Positions 22,242-34,600 of a stretch of 64,000 nucleotides of DNA are shown one piece after another. Within the stretch, counting starts at the first letter, position 1. Every line of letters begins with the position of its first letter. Location of the stretch: assembly GCF_035582795.1 (NCBI RefSeq), contig NC_134372.1, positions 40,028,316 through 40,092,315 of the forward strand, read 5' to 3'. A program made the position numbers and the translations under genes. The notes below the pieces were generated by a model. It was not told where the DNA came from and did not search any database. It saw nothing but the letters and a program-made list of their open reading frames with translations. Origin of the DNA: Mycteria americana. Taxonomy: Eukaryota > Chordata > Aves > Ciconiiformes > Ciconiidae.

Positions 22242-23155
22242 GAATGAGTGGAATGCACCTCACTCAAAAGAGAGAAGCAGCAATATGTTTTATTGAGGTA
22301 AAATAACAATTTGAGAGTTCAATGAATTTGGTGGAATTTAACAAAGTTTAACAGGGGTTTGCCAAGGTTCAATAAGTTTGATGGCAAGGTTCACTCTCTT
22401 AATTACTGCATGGAAGAAACATACAAAGGAAAATTGAGTTAGAATCGAGTTAGAATGATTCACGCAGAGTCCAGAGACAAAAAGGGTAAGGAAGACCCTC
22501 CCGTTGAGTCACAAGGTTCAGAGTGGACCCCTTTGCTTTCTAAACTTCTGATGGAGCTTAGGTGCGGCTAGGTCCAATCTTAGTCTCGGACTTGGACACT
22601 GCTTTATGTCTAACAGAATTATCTATACAAAGTTTATAGTACTTAATATTTAATAGCTACATGGGTTAGCAATGTTTCATTAGTATTAATTCAGCATGCT
22701 ATCAGTCACTTGCCAAAGATCTGCCGTTGGTAAAAGGTACCTCTGCCTTGAGGAGCAACCGTGAGAGGTGTCCCAGCTCCAGGGGAAATCACAGCCACGC
22801 TGTCTAGCAGGGAGAGCTCAAAGAAGGCTCACTTAGGCTATTGTATTTATGGAATAAAGTGGTTGGCTTGTAGTCAAATTACATGCGATGGAAAAGGTAT
22901 GCATGAGGCTCCTTGTACCCCCAACTTTCTTTGTTCCTTGATAAATGAGTCTTGGAAAAGCCAGACACTACTTGTGCGTCAATCGCATGATCGGTGTTCC
23001 ACTCTCATATGCATCAATGTTCACCGTGCCAGTCGGCTCCTTTGTGTGTTCTCAGAGAACAGACCAGACCCAGAGGAGTTCTTGGCCCGACCACGGCTCA
23101 GGCCTTTACCCCCTTTGGAGCCAATACCAAACTACTGCTAGTTTGGTTAAGGGGT
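22242..23155 (-). repeat. 5' LTR of the minus-strand provirus
   Basis: This is a 914-bp direct repeat of 14801-15714 with seven substitutions. Its minus-strand poly-A signal AATAAA is at 22289-22294. The outer edge reads GGGGTCA, offering a terminal CA on the plus strand at 23156-23157. The inner edge is followed in the viral direction by a short spacer and then the primer-binding site. An antisense ORF of 126 codons is shared with the other LTR only because the LTRs are near-identical. Confidence 0.95.
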
Positions 23156-26100
23156 CAAGTACCTGCATCACACAGCCCTAGGAGAAATTCTGGTCTTGGT
23201 TATGTTGATTGAATTTCGTTTAAAGTGAGAGTTCCACATGTGTACCTAGGGGCAGAACTTGGACTTTCCTCACCTGAATACAGAAGAGTAATTGTCCTTC
23301 TAAATAGAAAGATATATCTCTGTGTCCTTTTTAGATGTTGGTTCTCAGGAGTTTTCATTACTATTCTCTTAGAATCCACTTAACCAAAGAACAGAAATAT
23401 TAAAAAGTACATAAATAAAATGAAAGATGGATTCACAAAGGGAAGAAAGGTAAGAGTTAACTGGGTTTTAATTGCTGCCAGATTGCATCTAGTTTTCAAA
23501 TGCTTTCTGGGGGAGGATACTCAGATTTCCCATCTCCAGCTGGGTTTGGGTTTCCAAATCTCTGTCAAACTAAGCCCGTTTCCTTGGTAACTATCTCACT
23601 CTCCCACCTATGTATAAGGACAATTACTTCTTTCTGCTGAGCAGGGGTGGTGGAGCCAAAAGAGAAGGAATAAGGTGAGTGTACTGCACAAGAACCCTCC
23701 GCACAAATTCCAAGTGGTTGGGTCTCTGTGGGTTGTGTAAGGTTTACATGAATTAGGTAAGGACAGGGAAAAGACACTATATACAGCACGCTTTTGTCCA
23801 TACTTGATATTTTTGCTCCATCTGGGTGCAGTTTTACATATTAACAGTTGCAAAGATAAATGAAAAATGTGTCTTACATATGTGGATGCTCAGGAAGTTT
23901 AGGGTTTTTTTGTCTTCTTGAGACATTTTCCCTTCCCCTGTGGTTGCACTTGACTAATCCCTCAGTCTATACCTGGAGTCAGTTGTTGGTTTGAGATTAG
24001 TGGCCAAGTTCAAGATCATTGGAAAGTGTGATTATGAGACCAAAATTATAATTTAGAACTAATATTCTGTCATTGTTTTCTTCTTCATTGTGCTAAAAAA
24101 TAAGGGTTTGTCAAGGTTTTGAGAGTCATCCCTCAAGATTTTTCTATATTTTTGCTTTAGATTTTAGACAAATTTGAGGCCACTGGAATCTGTCTATCTC
24201 AGTAGAAATTATGATTTTACTACTTCTGTGCTGTGACAAATTTAGAATTTTGCTGTGAAGACCTTCTTTATCTCTACTGTTGAAGTTCTGCTTTAATGGA
24301 TGTGTTTGTCATATACGGTGATGTATATGATACACACTGAGTCTCAATAAATGGCTTTTTAATCAGTCTGACGTTTCAATCACCTTATACAGCCTCCTTC
24401 TTTAGTTTACATTACATAAAGGAGCTGACACTTCAATTATAATTTTTATAAAATACTAATAGACTGTTCAAACATGAGGAAGGCTAAAAACTAATTTTCT
24501 CCTTTCTTGTCGCAATTATTCATCTTTCAACAAAATGGTTTGCTTATTTACTGAATTGATTTTCTATTACTTTTTTAAATGTAAGACCACAGTAACTATT
24601 TGTGATACTGTTGCAGATACTACATCAATTATTTCTTTTAATTGCTTCATCCACCCATTAGTCCATCTGTTTTCATATATCTTTCTTCATTTGTTCTCTT
24701 TAGTTGACGGACATTTTTCATACAGAGGTAAGATAGAAAGTGAGCTTCTACTCATGTGTCTCCCAACTGGATTTTAATTTCCTGTAGGTTTCAGACTATT
24801 TCTAAGAGCTTGAGTCAAGGCCAATGTACTGATGATGGAGTCGTCAGCATTTTCAGTGCTCTATGGGAGGCCAGGTTTAGTCTCTACTGTGGAGAAACTG
24901 TCAGCTACACATAAACCTAATGAGGCAATTGTTAATGAGGTTGGTCATTGGAGGTTGAATCTTCAAAGGTCAGCCTTAAAACTTGCAACTCTTTTTTTCT
25001 AAGGTGATCTAAGTGTTATATCTATAGACTGAGACAACCTATAATCCAAAGAACCATACAGAGAGTAAACAGGAGACTAATGATACCTCTAGTGAGCACA
25101 TAATGTTTACTTTGACTTTTATAAAGAGGTAATTTGCAAGACTGGAGATAATCCCACTATACTTTATAATTTAAATGTCACTCAGAATGTATGCTGACAT
25201 ACAACTGATTAACAGCAAACTTTGGTGGCAAATTAATTAGTATTTAATCCAGAGGCTCTATTAAGATGTGATGTGATAAAAATACCTTTTTTTTTTCCAC
25301 TAGTCATTCAATTAAAATGCACAAATGATCTCGGCCATCTTCTGAGTTTCGCATATCTTATTTAAAAGCCTAATAACCATGTCTCACTTATATGAAAGTT
25401 GGCACATACACAACAAACTCCCAAGATACAGCTTGGATTAATGTGAAGTGCTTATGATAAAAGAGCAATTGTACATTTTTTTTTTTAAAGAAAAACTAAT
25501 GCCAATAAATATGGCTTAGATACGTCTGTTGATTTTAGCATCTTTTGTATACTGTTTATGTTCCTTACTCTTCCCTTATTTTGCTAAGTGCACTGTGTGT
25601 AGTTTTTAGACTATCATTTATCTTTCAGCACCTTTTTGTTTCTTTTCTGAAATCAATGGTTTAAAAGAATGTGACTTTAAAAAAAAAGATTTTTGTGCTC
25701 CTAGATGGAATTCTGTGTAAATAATTTATCTTCTTGCAGCGGTTTTCTGTTCTTTCTTCAACATCCTTCCATCTATTTCTTTCCTATTGGAGCCCATAAT
25801 GATATTCTCTTTTGCAGATAAGAGTTATTCTGCTTCAAGCTCTCTGTTAGAACAGTTGTGCCTTTATGGTGAGAATATTAATGCAGAGTTCTTGTGACAA
25901 TGGCCACTATTCAACAAGAAAGAGCCCAAAATTTATTTGGGGGAGGAGGGAAGCCATAGGCTGTAGGCAATAGAGCTGTATCTTATTAAAGTCTATCTGT
26001 GCCTTTCTTTAAATTATTCAAAGGTTTATTTGTGTGTCTCTCTTTTTTATTTATTTTTTTTTTTATTCAGTGGAACCCCATGTTACTGTTATAGTGTCTA

Positions 26101-29100
26101 CAATCATCAGATGTGTATGTGTTTTCTCAGCAGCTAGATTTGAAAAAAATGCACTCTTCCCTTTCCAATTTTTATCTAGCAGCATCCTTACAGCCAAGGA
26201 AGATGTGGCTTTCAAAAATCTCAGATTTTGTCAGGTTTTCCTGTTCAGGTCATCACTGATATTTTTCAGAAACCTTTGCTCACATGTCAGGAACAGTGTC
26301 CATAATGAACAAAGCAGCCTACGCTTAACTGAAACAAAGAAAAGAAAGATATCATGATAAGTCAACCTAGACCAAACCAAGAAAAGTGCCACTCATTTGG
26401 GTTGTACCCAAATTACAAATCTTTGTAAATTATGCCTTGAAACTAAACAATGGTAGTGGGTTTTTAATACCTGCAAAGCTGTATTTTAAGTGATGGACAA
26501 CAGAGTGGTTAGTTGTAGTAAGCATGACTCTCCGGCACTGAGAATAGAAATTTCAGTACTCGAACTGAAAAATTACTCATGAAGATATTGGCTCATTTTG
26601 TGTCACATATTCATAGACGGAGAGGCCTGTTGTGTATCATTGTCTCCCAGAGCACCTGTTTAGACATGAGTAGACAGTATCAAAATGGAATGGAGGAACT
26701 TAAATTACAGAATTTTTGTTTTGTAGTCTCAGACATGTCTGTTGTGTTTGCTGGCATGTTTTATCATTACTTGCCATCATAATCACTGTAGCTATAATAC
26801 CCTTCAGAGATCAGGAGCTGCTCTGAAATTGGATTTATTTATTCATTTTAACTTTTATAAACTGACTTATTTCTAACACCATGACATATATCTTTTATCT
26901 CTGTAAATCTAATAATGTGCTAAGGCTACGCTCTTGGATGGTATAAATCAAGACGGGTTCGCTTAGGACCAAGTCAGCACACAAGCTGAGAATCTGGTCT
27001 ACAAATTTTCATAAAAGTACTGAGCAGTGGGCCATGGCCTTGATTTGCAATCATCTCTTAGAAATGGAAGAAGTTCCCATAGTTACCTTGTTCCAAATGC
27101 TTGTCATTTAAATAGCAATTGCTGTGTTGCTCTGCTTAATATTTTAGTTTCTCTCTTTGCAGTATTTCTCAGATACTGCAAACTTTCTTCTGAGCCTTTC
27201 TGGCTCACTTTCAGCAATGAAAGTCAGCCTACTGTTGCTAAATGTCAGCAATACAACTACCCACGCTAGGACTCAACACCTCCCCTCCCTCTGTCTGTCT
27301 CCTTTTTCCATGTGGCAAATGACAAGTTTCCAGGAAAAGCACAGCAGGTGCTTGCGCTCTTGTGTGTCTCGGTGAGCTTCCAGGACCTCCTAATATTGAA
27401 TGGAGGTGATATTTCCCTAGAATACCCTCTTCACCCAATTTCCAGTAGAAACTAAGCCAAGGGATTGACATCATCTGACAAAACATTATTCCTGTCAGGC
27501 TTTTAACCTTATTGTTCGACATAACTAAGGCAAAACCTTGCCCTGGAGTCAGTGAGTGTTTTCCTCTAAAGTGCCTGAGCTCTCTGTGAGGTTTCATTCC
27601 CAAATGAGTTGTATGCTTTAGCATATGTATTTAATATGGAATAGTACATCCTTATTCTTAGCGGGAAAGAATGTCCTCAACCTTTATCTTAAACTCTATC
27701 CCCACATCTTTTTTAATGTCCTTCTGCTTTTCTTCCCTCTGCTTTCTGCTTGTGTTCAGTCTTTTGAACAGCTTCCAGCTAAAAGCAGAATTGTCAAATG
27801 TGAAGTGAACGTCTGCTTTGCCAGAACGAAGCACATCTAGGCTGCGGCTGCAGTGGAGGAAACCACCTCGTTGTTGTGGCTGTGTGTTCAGTAGTGGCTG
27901 GTTGTTAGGCTATCACCTCTGCAAGAGGCAGCACCCGTCACGGTGCTTGGAGGAGCACGGCAGGGCAGCATCCTCGGGAGTTCCCGCACGCTTCCGCAGT
28001 GGCTCGGGACCAGCTTTCCCCTCCTACAGAGGAGGAACGTCATTATACAGAGGGAAAAATGGTGAAGCTCCCTGTTGTCACACTGCCCCACTTTGTAGCA
28101 TAGCTACAGGAAGGACTAACCCGAGACAGCTTTAAATGAAAATGCTTGGGATTCAGTACCATAGTAACTGCAGGACCACTGAGCAAAGCATGGACTGGAA
28201 AGCCTGTTTGGGATTTGAATGAGACGGGCAGCTAGACTGCTGCTTTTCATGACGCTTTTTAATAGATTTCAACAGTATCTGAATTTGATAGTAAAAGCTA
28301 ACATGGATGGAGCTGAGCCCTAGCTTTGACTGCAGTATTGTCCTTCCATCTACAGCTTGATTTTTAAGAAGCAGCTGTTTTGCAACCTCTGCAAGTGATT
28401 GAAATAAGAGCTTAACATCCTTAATGTATCAGGTTACCCTATTACTTTCTGTAATGTAGCAGTTGGAGGTGTAAGGTAATGAAGGATCTGATTACCAAAT
28501 GTACTAGAAAAATTTAAAGTTGACCTGGACTTTCAGGTGAGCAAAGATAGAACTATAAAGTAGTTCCATTCGCTTTGTCTCTGCTGTGCTTACATTCATA
28601 ACACTTTATGTTGGTTATCCCAACAGCATAAATTTGTACTGCAGGAAGTCTGCAGGAATACTGGTTGGAAATCTCCTCCTAATTTGATAATTTTTCTTCT
28701 TATTGAGATTTATTGCACTGAGCAGATATTTTGTCTAGTCATGTAATCTAGAAATTTTCTGTCATGGGGAGTTCTCAAGATCATTATTTTAGAGGTCTCA
28801 TCCTGTGATAGAACAGTGCTGTTTGATTAAACAGTTAATGGAGTGATTCCTTTCATGAAACAAAGAAATGCCTTGATCAGGTATTCAGACTTCAAATTTC
28901 ATCCCTATTACCATGCATGTGAGTATAAGGCATGCCATTTCTTCAAGCAAGGTTACAGTATTCATCATAGCTTGAGTTTATAAAAGGATTTCCATTGAGT
29001 TGATCAGATACTTGTCTGACTTTACTGACAGATTGAGTCAAGTATCTTTTCACTTGCAGACTGATTGGAGTGTAAGATTAATTTAGTGTCTTCCAAATCA

Positions 29101-31575
29101 CTTAGCTACAAATCCTTTTATTTTACCCTTTGTTTGCCCTGAAAAAACCTTGCTGTCTTTTTAATATGATGCATAATAGAACAGTTAACCTATATTACTT
29201 CCTGACAATATTACTAAAAAGCCTATATTAAATGTGATCAAGAGATATATAGAAGAAAATATACTTTATTGATAGTAATCAAGATTAGAGAAAAACCACT
29301 GTTCTGTAATCCTATTTGTGTTTTCACAGTTGTATTATTATTTAAGGGAGCTGGCCTTTTTTGGCTTTGGATAAGAAAGGGGAGCATCTGCCAAAGGGTG
29401 TATACAAGTGAGCCCTAAAGTTATTCAAATAGTATAGCTAATATAAAATAGGTGCGAGAGTCCTACCATGCATTTTCTTTGAGGCTATATCTGATATACT
29501 CGAAATAGTAAGTTTCTGTTCAATCTGCTACAGACAGAATCACGGCACTAGATTTAGAAGGCTGGGTCTTTAACACAAGCAGGAGGCGTCTTGTCGTGTG
29601 TGAGTTGTTAACATTGGGAATGGAAATAACTTCCAATAAAGATTGTACCTTCTAACTGGTGATGTGTTGAACGCCAATATTTGGAATAAGTAAATGTCTG
29701 TATTTTTCCACTGGCTTGAATACCTGAAATGTTTAAGATGAAGTTCATTCATTTCAAGAGCTTCAGTTACCTGAACTGATACAAGATTCTTTATACCTAT
29801 TTTTCCTGTAGCACCAGTAAATATTATCTTCATTATTCATTATGAATGAGATTTTCTGGTTTTGAGTAGTTTGTTCCAGTACCTGAAATTATTGTTTATG
29901 CAAGACGAGGAATAAGGACATTTTGTTTGGATTTTTTTAATAGTTTTTTGCATGCTATAATTCTCTAATCTGCTTCTATTGTTTCAGTTCTTTAATTGTT
30001 TCTGCTAACACTTATATCCTGTACAACCTCTATGAGGAATGTAGCTATTTTAAGAATATACATAAAAGCTGGCAATTACATTGTCTTATCAAGTTTTTGC
30101 AGCCTATTAAGTTGTTCAGTGGTACTGGAAATGATTAGACTCAATACTGTAGGAATGAGAGTCTAAAACGGGAACCTGGGCTTTTAAAGCTGTGATATAT
30201 TGGAACATTCTACCTGTTGAATACATTTAGAAAACACTGGCAAAGATAAATACATTCAGGGTAGAATTCAAAATGTGCACAGGTTTTATTAAAAGCAACC
30301 GTGCGTTAAACACTCCTAGTTGTGGAAGGTGAATGGAAGACTGGGTAGACCTCCCATTTAGTTTGGAAGGCTACTAAGTAATGCTTCTCTGCCTTGTTAA
30401 AGAAGAGACGAGTTAACATCTTCAGGATGAGTTAATATACTATGGCCTCCAGCCACAGTAAAGGAAAGTGCAGTCCTTGGCTGACAGGCAGCAAGTGTGG
30501 TCCTGATTTCCTTCCTGGACAATGGACCAGCAAGATCCTGTGCCAGGAAAGGGAGTGGCTGCACTTCTGTCTCACGGCAGAAGCAGACTTAATTTTAGCA
30601 GTCTAGTTTCTCCCTCATTCCTCATCTTTTAGCTGATCTAGAGTGGACTTAGTCCAACTGTTTACCACTAAAGGATTTTGTGCGGCCATGCTAACCTGTA
30701 GGGAGTAAGTGGAAAATTAGAGAAATTAAAATTTTTTACAAAGCTATCAAACTTAAAAAAGAAGTTCTTTGAATCAAAAATCCCAAGCCGAGTCCTGGAG
30801 GGTTTGCCATGAAAAGAAAATGATTTGGCTTGCAGAAGAGACTCTGACATCAAAATAAGCAGACCTACAGAACCTGTGAAAATATGAAGCAAAGAGAACT
30901 ATTATGCGTATTATTAGAACAAAAGGTGCTGCATTATCCCTAGTCTTGGCAGTAGTGGGAGCAAGGACAGCTAGTAGGACTGTAGGGACAGATACATAAC
31001 CATCAGTTGGCCTTTCAGTTTTATCAGTGCCTGAACGGCTTGGAGCTTTTCATCTGCACAGCTCCTGAGTTTTATACCTCCTTTTTCTTTTTTCTCTCTC
31101 TCCTTTTAAAAATCAGATGCGTCATTTCTGCCAGATGAATTCTGCTGAACAATGCTGGGATTCTGTACAAAAAGGAAAACATTTCTTCAGGGAGGTAGAA
31201 TTGTAAGTGTGCAGGATGCTAAGGAGCTCAGGTTAATATGCTGATCCTGACCCACTTAAGTCTTTTGCCTGCAGAGGAAAAACTTGTGTAATGTTCTGAT
31301 GGCAAAATAAACTACTCAAGAACTTAGAGACATATGTTGGACAGCTGCTGCGAGTCAGCCCAGCATGAGGGTGGAGCAGTCTGTGTATACTCTCTGAGTA
31401 GCTATTATGTTGCTAGAGTCCAAAAACTATAAAAAACTTGGATGTTGGTTTTAGCTGGATATTTCCTTTGCCTAAATTAGTCTTCCCAGATGCTACAGAA
31501 TAATTTGGTGAAGATAAATAATGTACAGAAAGAAGAGATGCTTCTAAAAGACCTTTGCAGCAAATTACTTTCAAA
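23156..31575. other. Unassigned AT-rich non-coding DNA
   Basis: No recognisable coding exon, RNA gene or repeat family was seen. A somewhat GC-richer patch lies at about 27840-28100, with overlapping short ORFs on both strands and no domain. Homopolymer A/T runs are frequent (for example 25288-25298 and 26047-26063). Confidence 0.55.
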
Positions 31576-31620
31576 TGTGTGTGTATAAATATATATATAT
31601 ACACACACACACACATATAT
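31576..31620. repeat. Compound TG/TA/CA microsatellite forming an inverted repeat
   Basis: A TGTGTGTGTATA arm, AAT and an (AT)5 centre, then (AC)7 and (AT)3. The TG arm can pair with the CA arm, so the array is self-complementary. Confidence 0.85.
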
Positions 31621-34600
31621 GAACTTAACCAAACATTTGCAGGCTCTTTCAGAGTTAAGTATTTTTGAGTTTTCTTGGAGAAACCTTCATTATGATTAAT
31701 TATTGTCAGAGCCTTGATCTGGAGAGATAAATAGATATACAGTTGTATATTTGTACAACATCTGATTTTGCATAGTTTATAAGAACTTATTTCTGAACAT
31801 CCCTGTTTGAACTTACAAAAACTCAGTCTCACTCTTCCTTTTTAAATAGTCACCAGCTGTGTTATTTTCTTTCATTCATTCAGCTAATTTTTTCCATATT
31901 TAAATAGCTTGAGAGCTATGTTAAGGCTTCATTCTGTTCAAAACTCAAAATTCTGATTTCTGCAGTGTCTGGCATTTCTGACTAGTGCTTTAGTGACTAG
32001 CTCTGATCTTTTTACTAAAGAGTTTACATGACAGTTTCAATTTTAGATGGAAAATAAAAATAAGCAAACAGCCTTTTCCCACTGACATGGCTGTTTACAA
32101 CACAATGTGGTTGTCTTCCTCATGTTCATGACGTAGTCACGCACTTTTCCTTTGTGGGACATTAAATTTTACTTAGAATATACTTTAAAGAGAAATAGTT
32201 CTCAGGGATTTTCGCTACACTGGATACTATGTTTTTACAAATGGAATATGATGACTCTAAACAACTGGTTTTCCTATCCAAGCTGGTTGAGAAAATGCAG
32301 GTAGACATATCTGTTTTGAATTCTCTTCCTCAAATTTCACTTTCTGGTTGCCATCTAGGAACCAGAAAGAAATATGAGGCTTGTAAAGTGTGGGAAAGCA
32401 GCCGCCTTTGACAGGCAAAAGGTCCAGTCCAGGTCATTTTCTTTGACTCCAATAAGATTTGACTAAGGCACAAAGAGGCTAGTATGCAACATGGAAAAAT
32501 CTATCTTTGTTCTGAATGTAGTTTAAACTACTGACCCAAGGCATTTGCTACAAGGTATTATGGAGCAGTCCTGAGGATTTCATGGTCAATGTTGGTACTC
32601 CTGTCTCTCCCAGATGTCTGTTAAATCAGGATAGATTCTTTACTCAGTTTAGAGAAAATGAAGTGCTAACACAGAGCGCAGGAAGAGAAGATTTATTTAA
32701 AGCACTTGTCCCTCTTTGGAAGACAAAGCAGTAGATTTAAGTTAAAACTGCCAATATGGATCATGCTGAAGATAAGCAACATCGAAACCAGCACTGTCAG
32801 CCTTTTGCAGACTTGTCCTTGGGCTTGTCTGAAGAGGTGGGAGAGTGGACAAATGATTCTAAGATCCTTGCCTTGTTTCAGTTTTTCAATTCTATAGATT
32901 TCTCCATGAAAGGAACTTACAGATAACCTCAGCCTCAGATTATTTGTCAGAAGGTTATGGTCGTTTTTGTGGAATGCACCTCTGGAGGGGGTCACTTACA
33001 ATGCTGATACCTCTTTCATCTGTTCAGACCCTTTGTCAACCTTCAGCTCTCTGTGCCGAGGTTCATGCTGAATTGAAGGGCACTCCTTTCACCTTGCTGG
33101 AGGGAGCAGGTGACAGGGACTGAGAGGGGATGCCTGGCCTAAGCTGGGTAAGTTGCATGTATTTCTGTTTGTGTATACAGGATCTGTAAACATCTACTTA
33201 TCTAAAAGGATTTGAAGGAGACAAGTAGTCTTACACAGAAGCAAAGAAAGGTCTATGTTATGGATTTAATCCTTCAAATTAAGTTTTGATGTGGGAGAAA
33301 CCCATGGAAGAACTCAAAATGGCTAAAATGACAATATGAGGTTGAAACCTTTTCAACTATCTCATTTCCATTTGCATACTTACTAGCTGCCTGTCTCTGC
33401 TAACCTCCACTTTTCCTAGCTCCTTCCTACCTTTTAGCCTGTAGTACCTCCTCTTTTCTTCCACCTGCCAGTTGCTCAGCTCTTGCCCTTCCCCACTCTA
33501 TCCCCTGTGATTTAGTTCTTTTTGCCTTCGGCATTCCCTTTTTCTTTCCTGCAGAAGCCCACTGGGAATAGCTATTCATGGCAGCTTGGCCACAGTGATT
33601 TGGGAAGGCCTTTTTATAGGTCAATATGAGTCCATCAACATCCCTGCAAAACCTTTTTCAAGTCACTCTGATGAAGCATGGCTCATGACCTATTGGTATG
33701 TAAGCTATGCTACCAGATGCAGTACAGATCCCACAGGATGATGGTTTATCATTAGCCATTGCTGTGGTTCCTGATGTTGCCTTGAAAGAATAAATTATGC
33801 TGTCAGTTACTAACTGCTTGTCATACTGTTAGAAAGGATGCTACCCCAGACACAGTTTAGGTTCCTTACCGTCTTTTAAACCTGGATGATTGAGACAGCC
33901 TGGCTGCCTCTTTGTTCTGTCTAGGTGTTGGCCATGACTGTTCTCCTCAATCTGTATAATGTGTGAAGGCAGTATGATATATGTTAAAAAATAATAGAAG
34001 CTTAAATTTCAGTACATAAAACCCTTGTGAGATGATCTCCTAAGAAGAAGGAGGGAGTAAAGACAGAACAAGAGGAGGATGCATAGCAATATGATGACGA
34101 AACAGTATTATAAGCAAGTTAAGAAACTTGTTTCCTATTCTCAATTCTTATGCCTTTGGCTATTGAAATTGTCCAAAGAAAAGACATATATAACATAGCC
34201 AATTGATTCTATTATATGAAGTGATGCTGTCAGCCAAGTTGATCTGATTGATCACAGGTCTTACAATACAAGCAATGACATTTGTTTTAACTAATAGAAG
34301 GCAGAAACAAGAGTGTCTGTATCACATCTGTGCATTTTATGATTTCATTTAAAGTTTTTATATGTCACTGCTCTTTTTATGATGTGCTTTTACTAGTAAG
34401 AGAGGGATTAAAGGCCTCTGCCTTTTGACTATCATCAGGGTTGATTGGCCCCTGAATCACACGGAATAGACAATTCTTAGTACTGTATGCATTTTAATAC
34501 CTCAACATTTTATTCCAAATTCTTCCTAACTGGATTATTATTTTCTGATGAGAAGTGTTATCTGCATAAGCACTCTAGTGACTTGCTCTGGATCACAGTG

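Larger units (their letters stand above)
14801..23155 (-). mobile_element. Endogenous retrovirus provirus (LTR-gag-pro-pol-env-LTR), defective
   Basis: An 8.35-kb provirus reads right to left. From its 5' end it shows an LTR, a primer-binding site resembling the tRNA-Ser 3' end, a short gag remnant, protease (D-T-G-A), reverse transcriptase (L-P-Q-G and Y-I-D-D), RNase H (T-D-A-S), integrase (D,D-35-E), env with a membrane-anchored TM subunit, and a second LTR. A 573-bp foreign LTR interrupts the 3' region. The LTRs are 99.2% identical by direct count (7 differences in 914), yet the genes are broken in many places. A serine-tRNA primer and the pol motifs would fit a class III-like ERV, but that class call is inference. 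No clean target duplication was found. Confidence 0.95.

Noticed and set aside
27238..27624. 128-codon minus-strand ORF
   Set aside because: No domain or family recognised, and the plus strand is partly open across the same bases.
31413..31832. 139-codon minus-strand ORF
   Set aside because: It runs through the TG/TA/CA microsatellite (Cys-Val and Tyr-Ile runs) and shows no domain.
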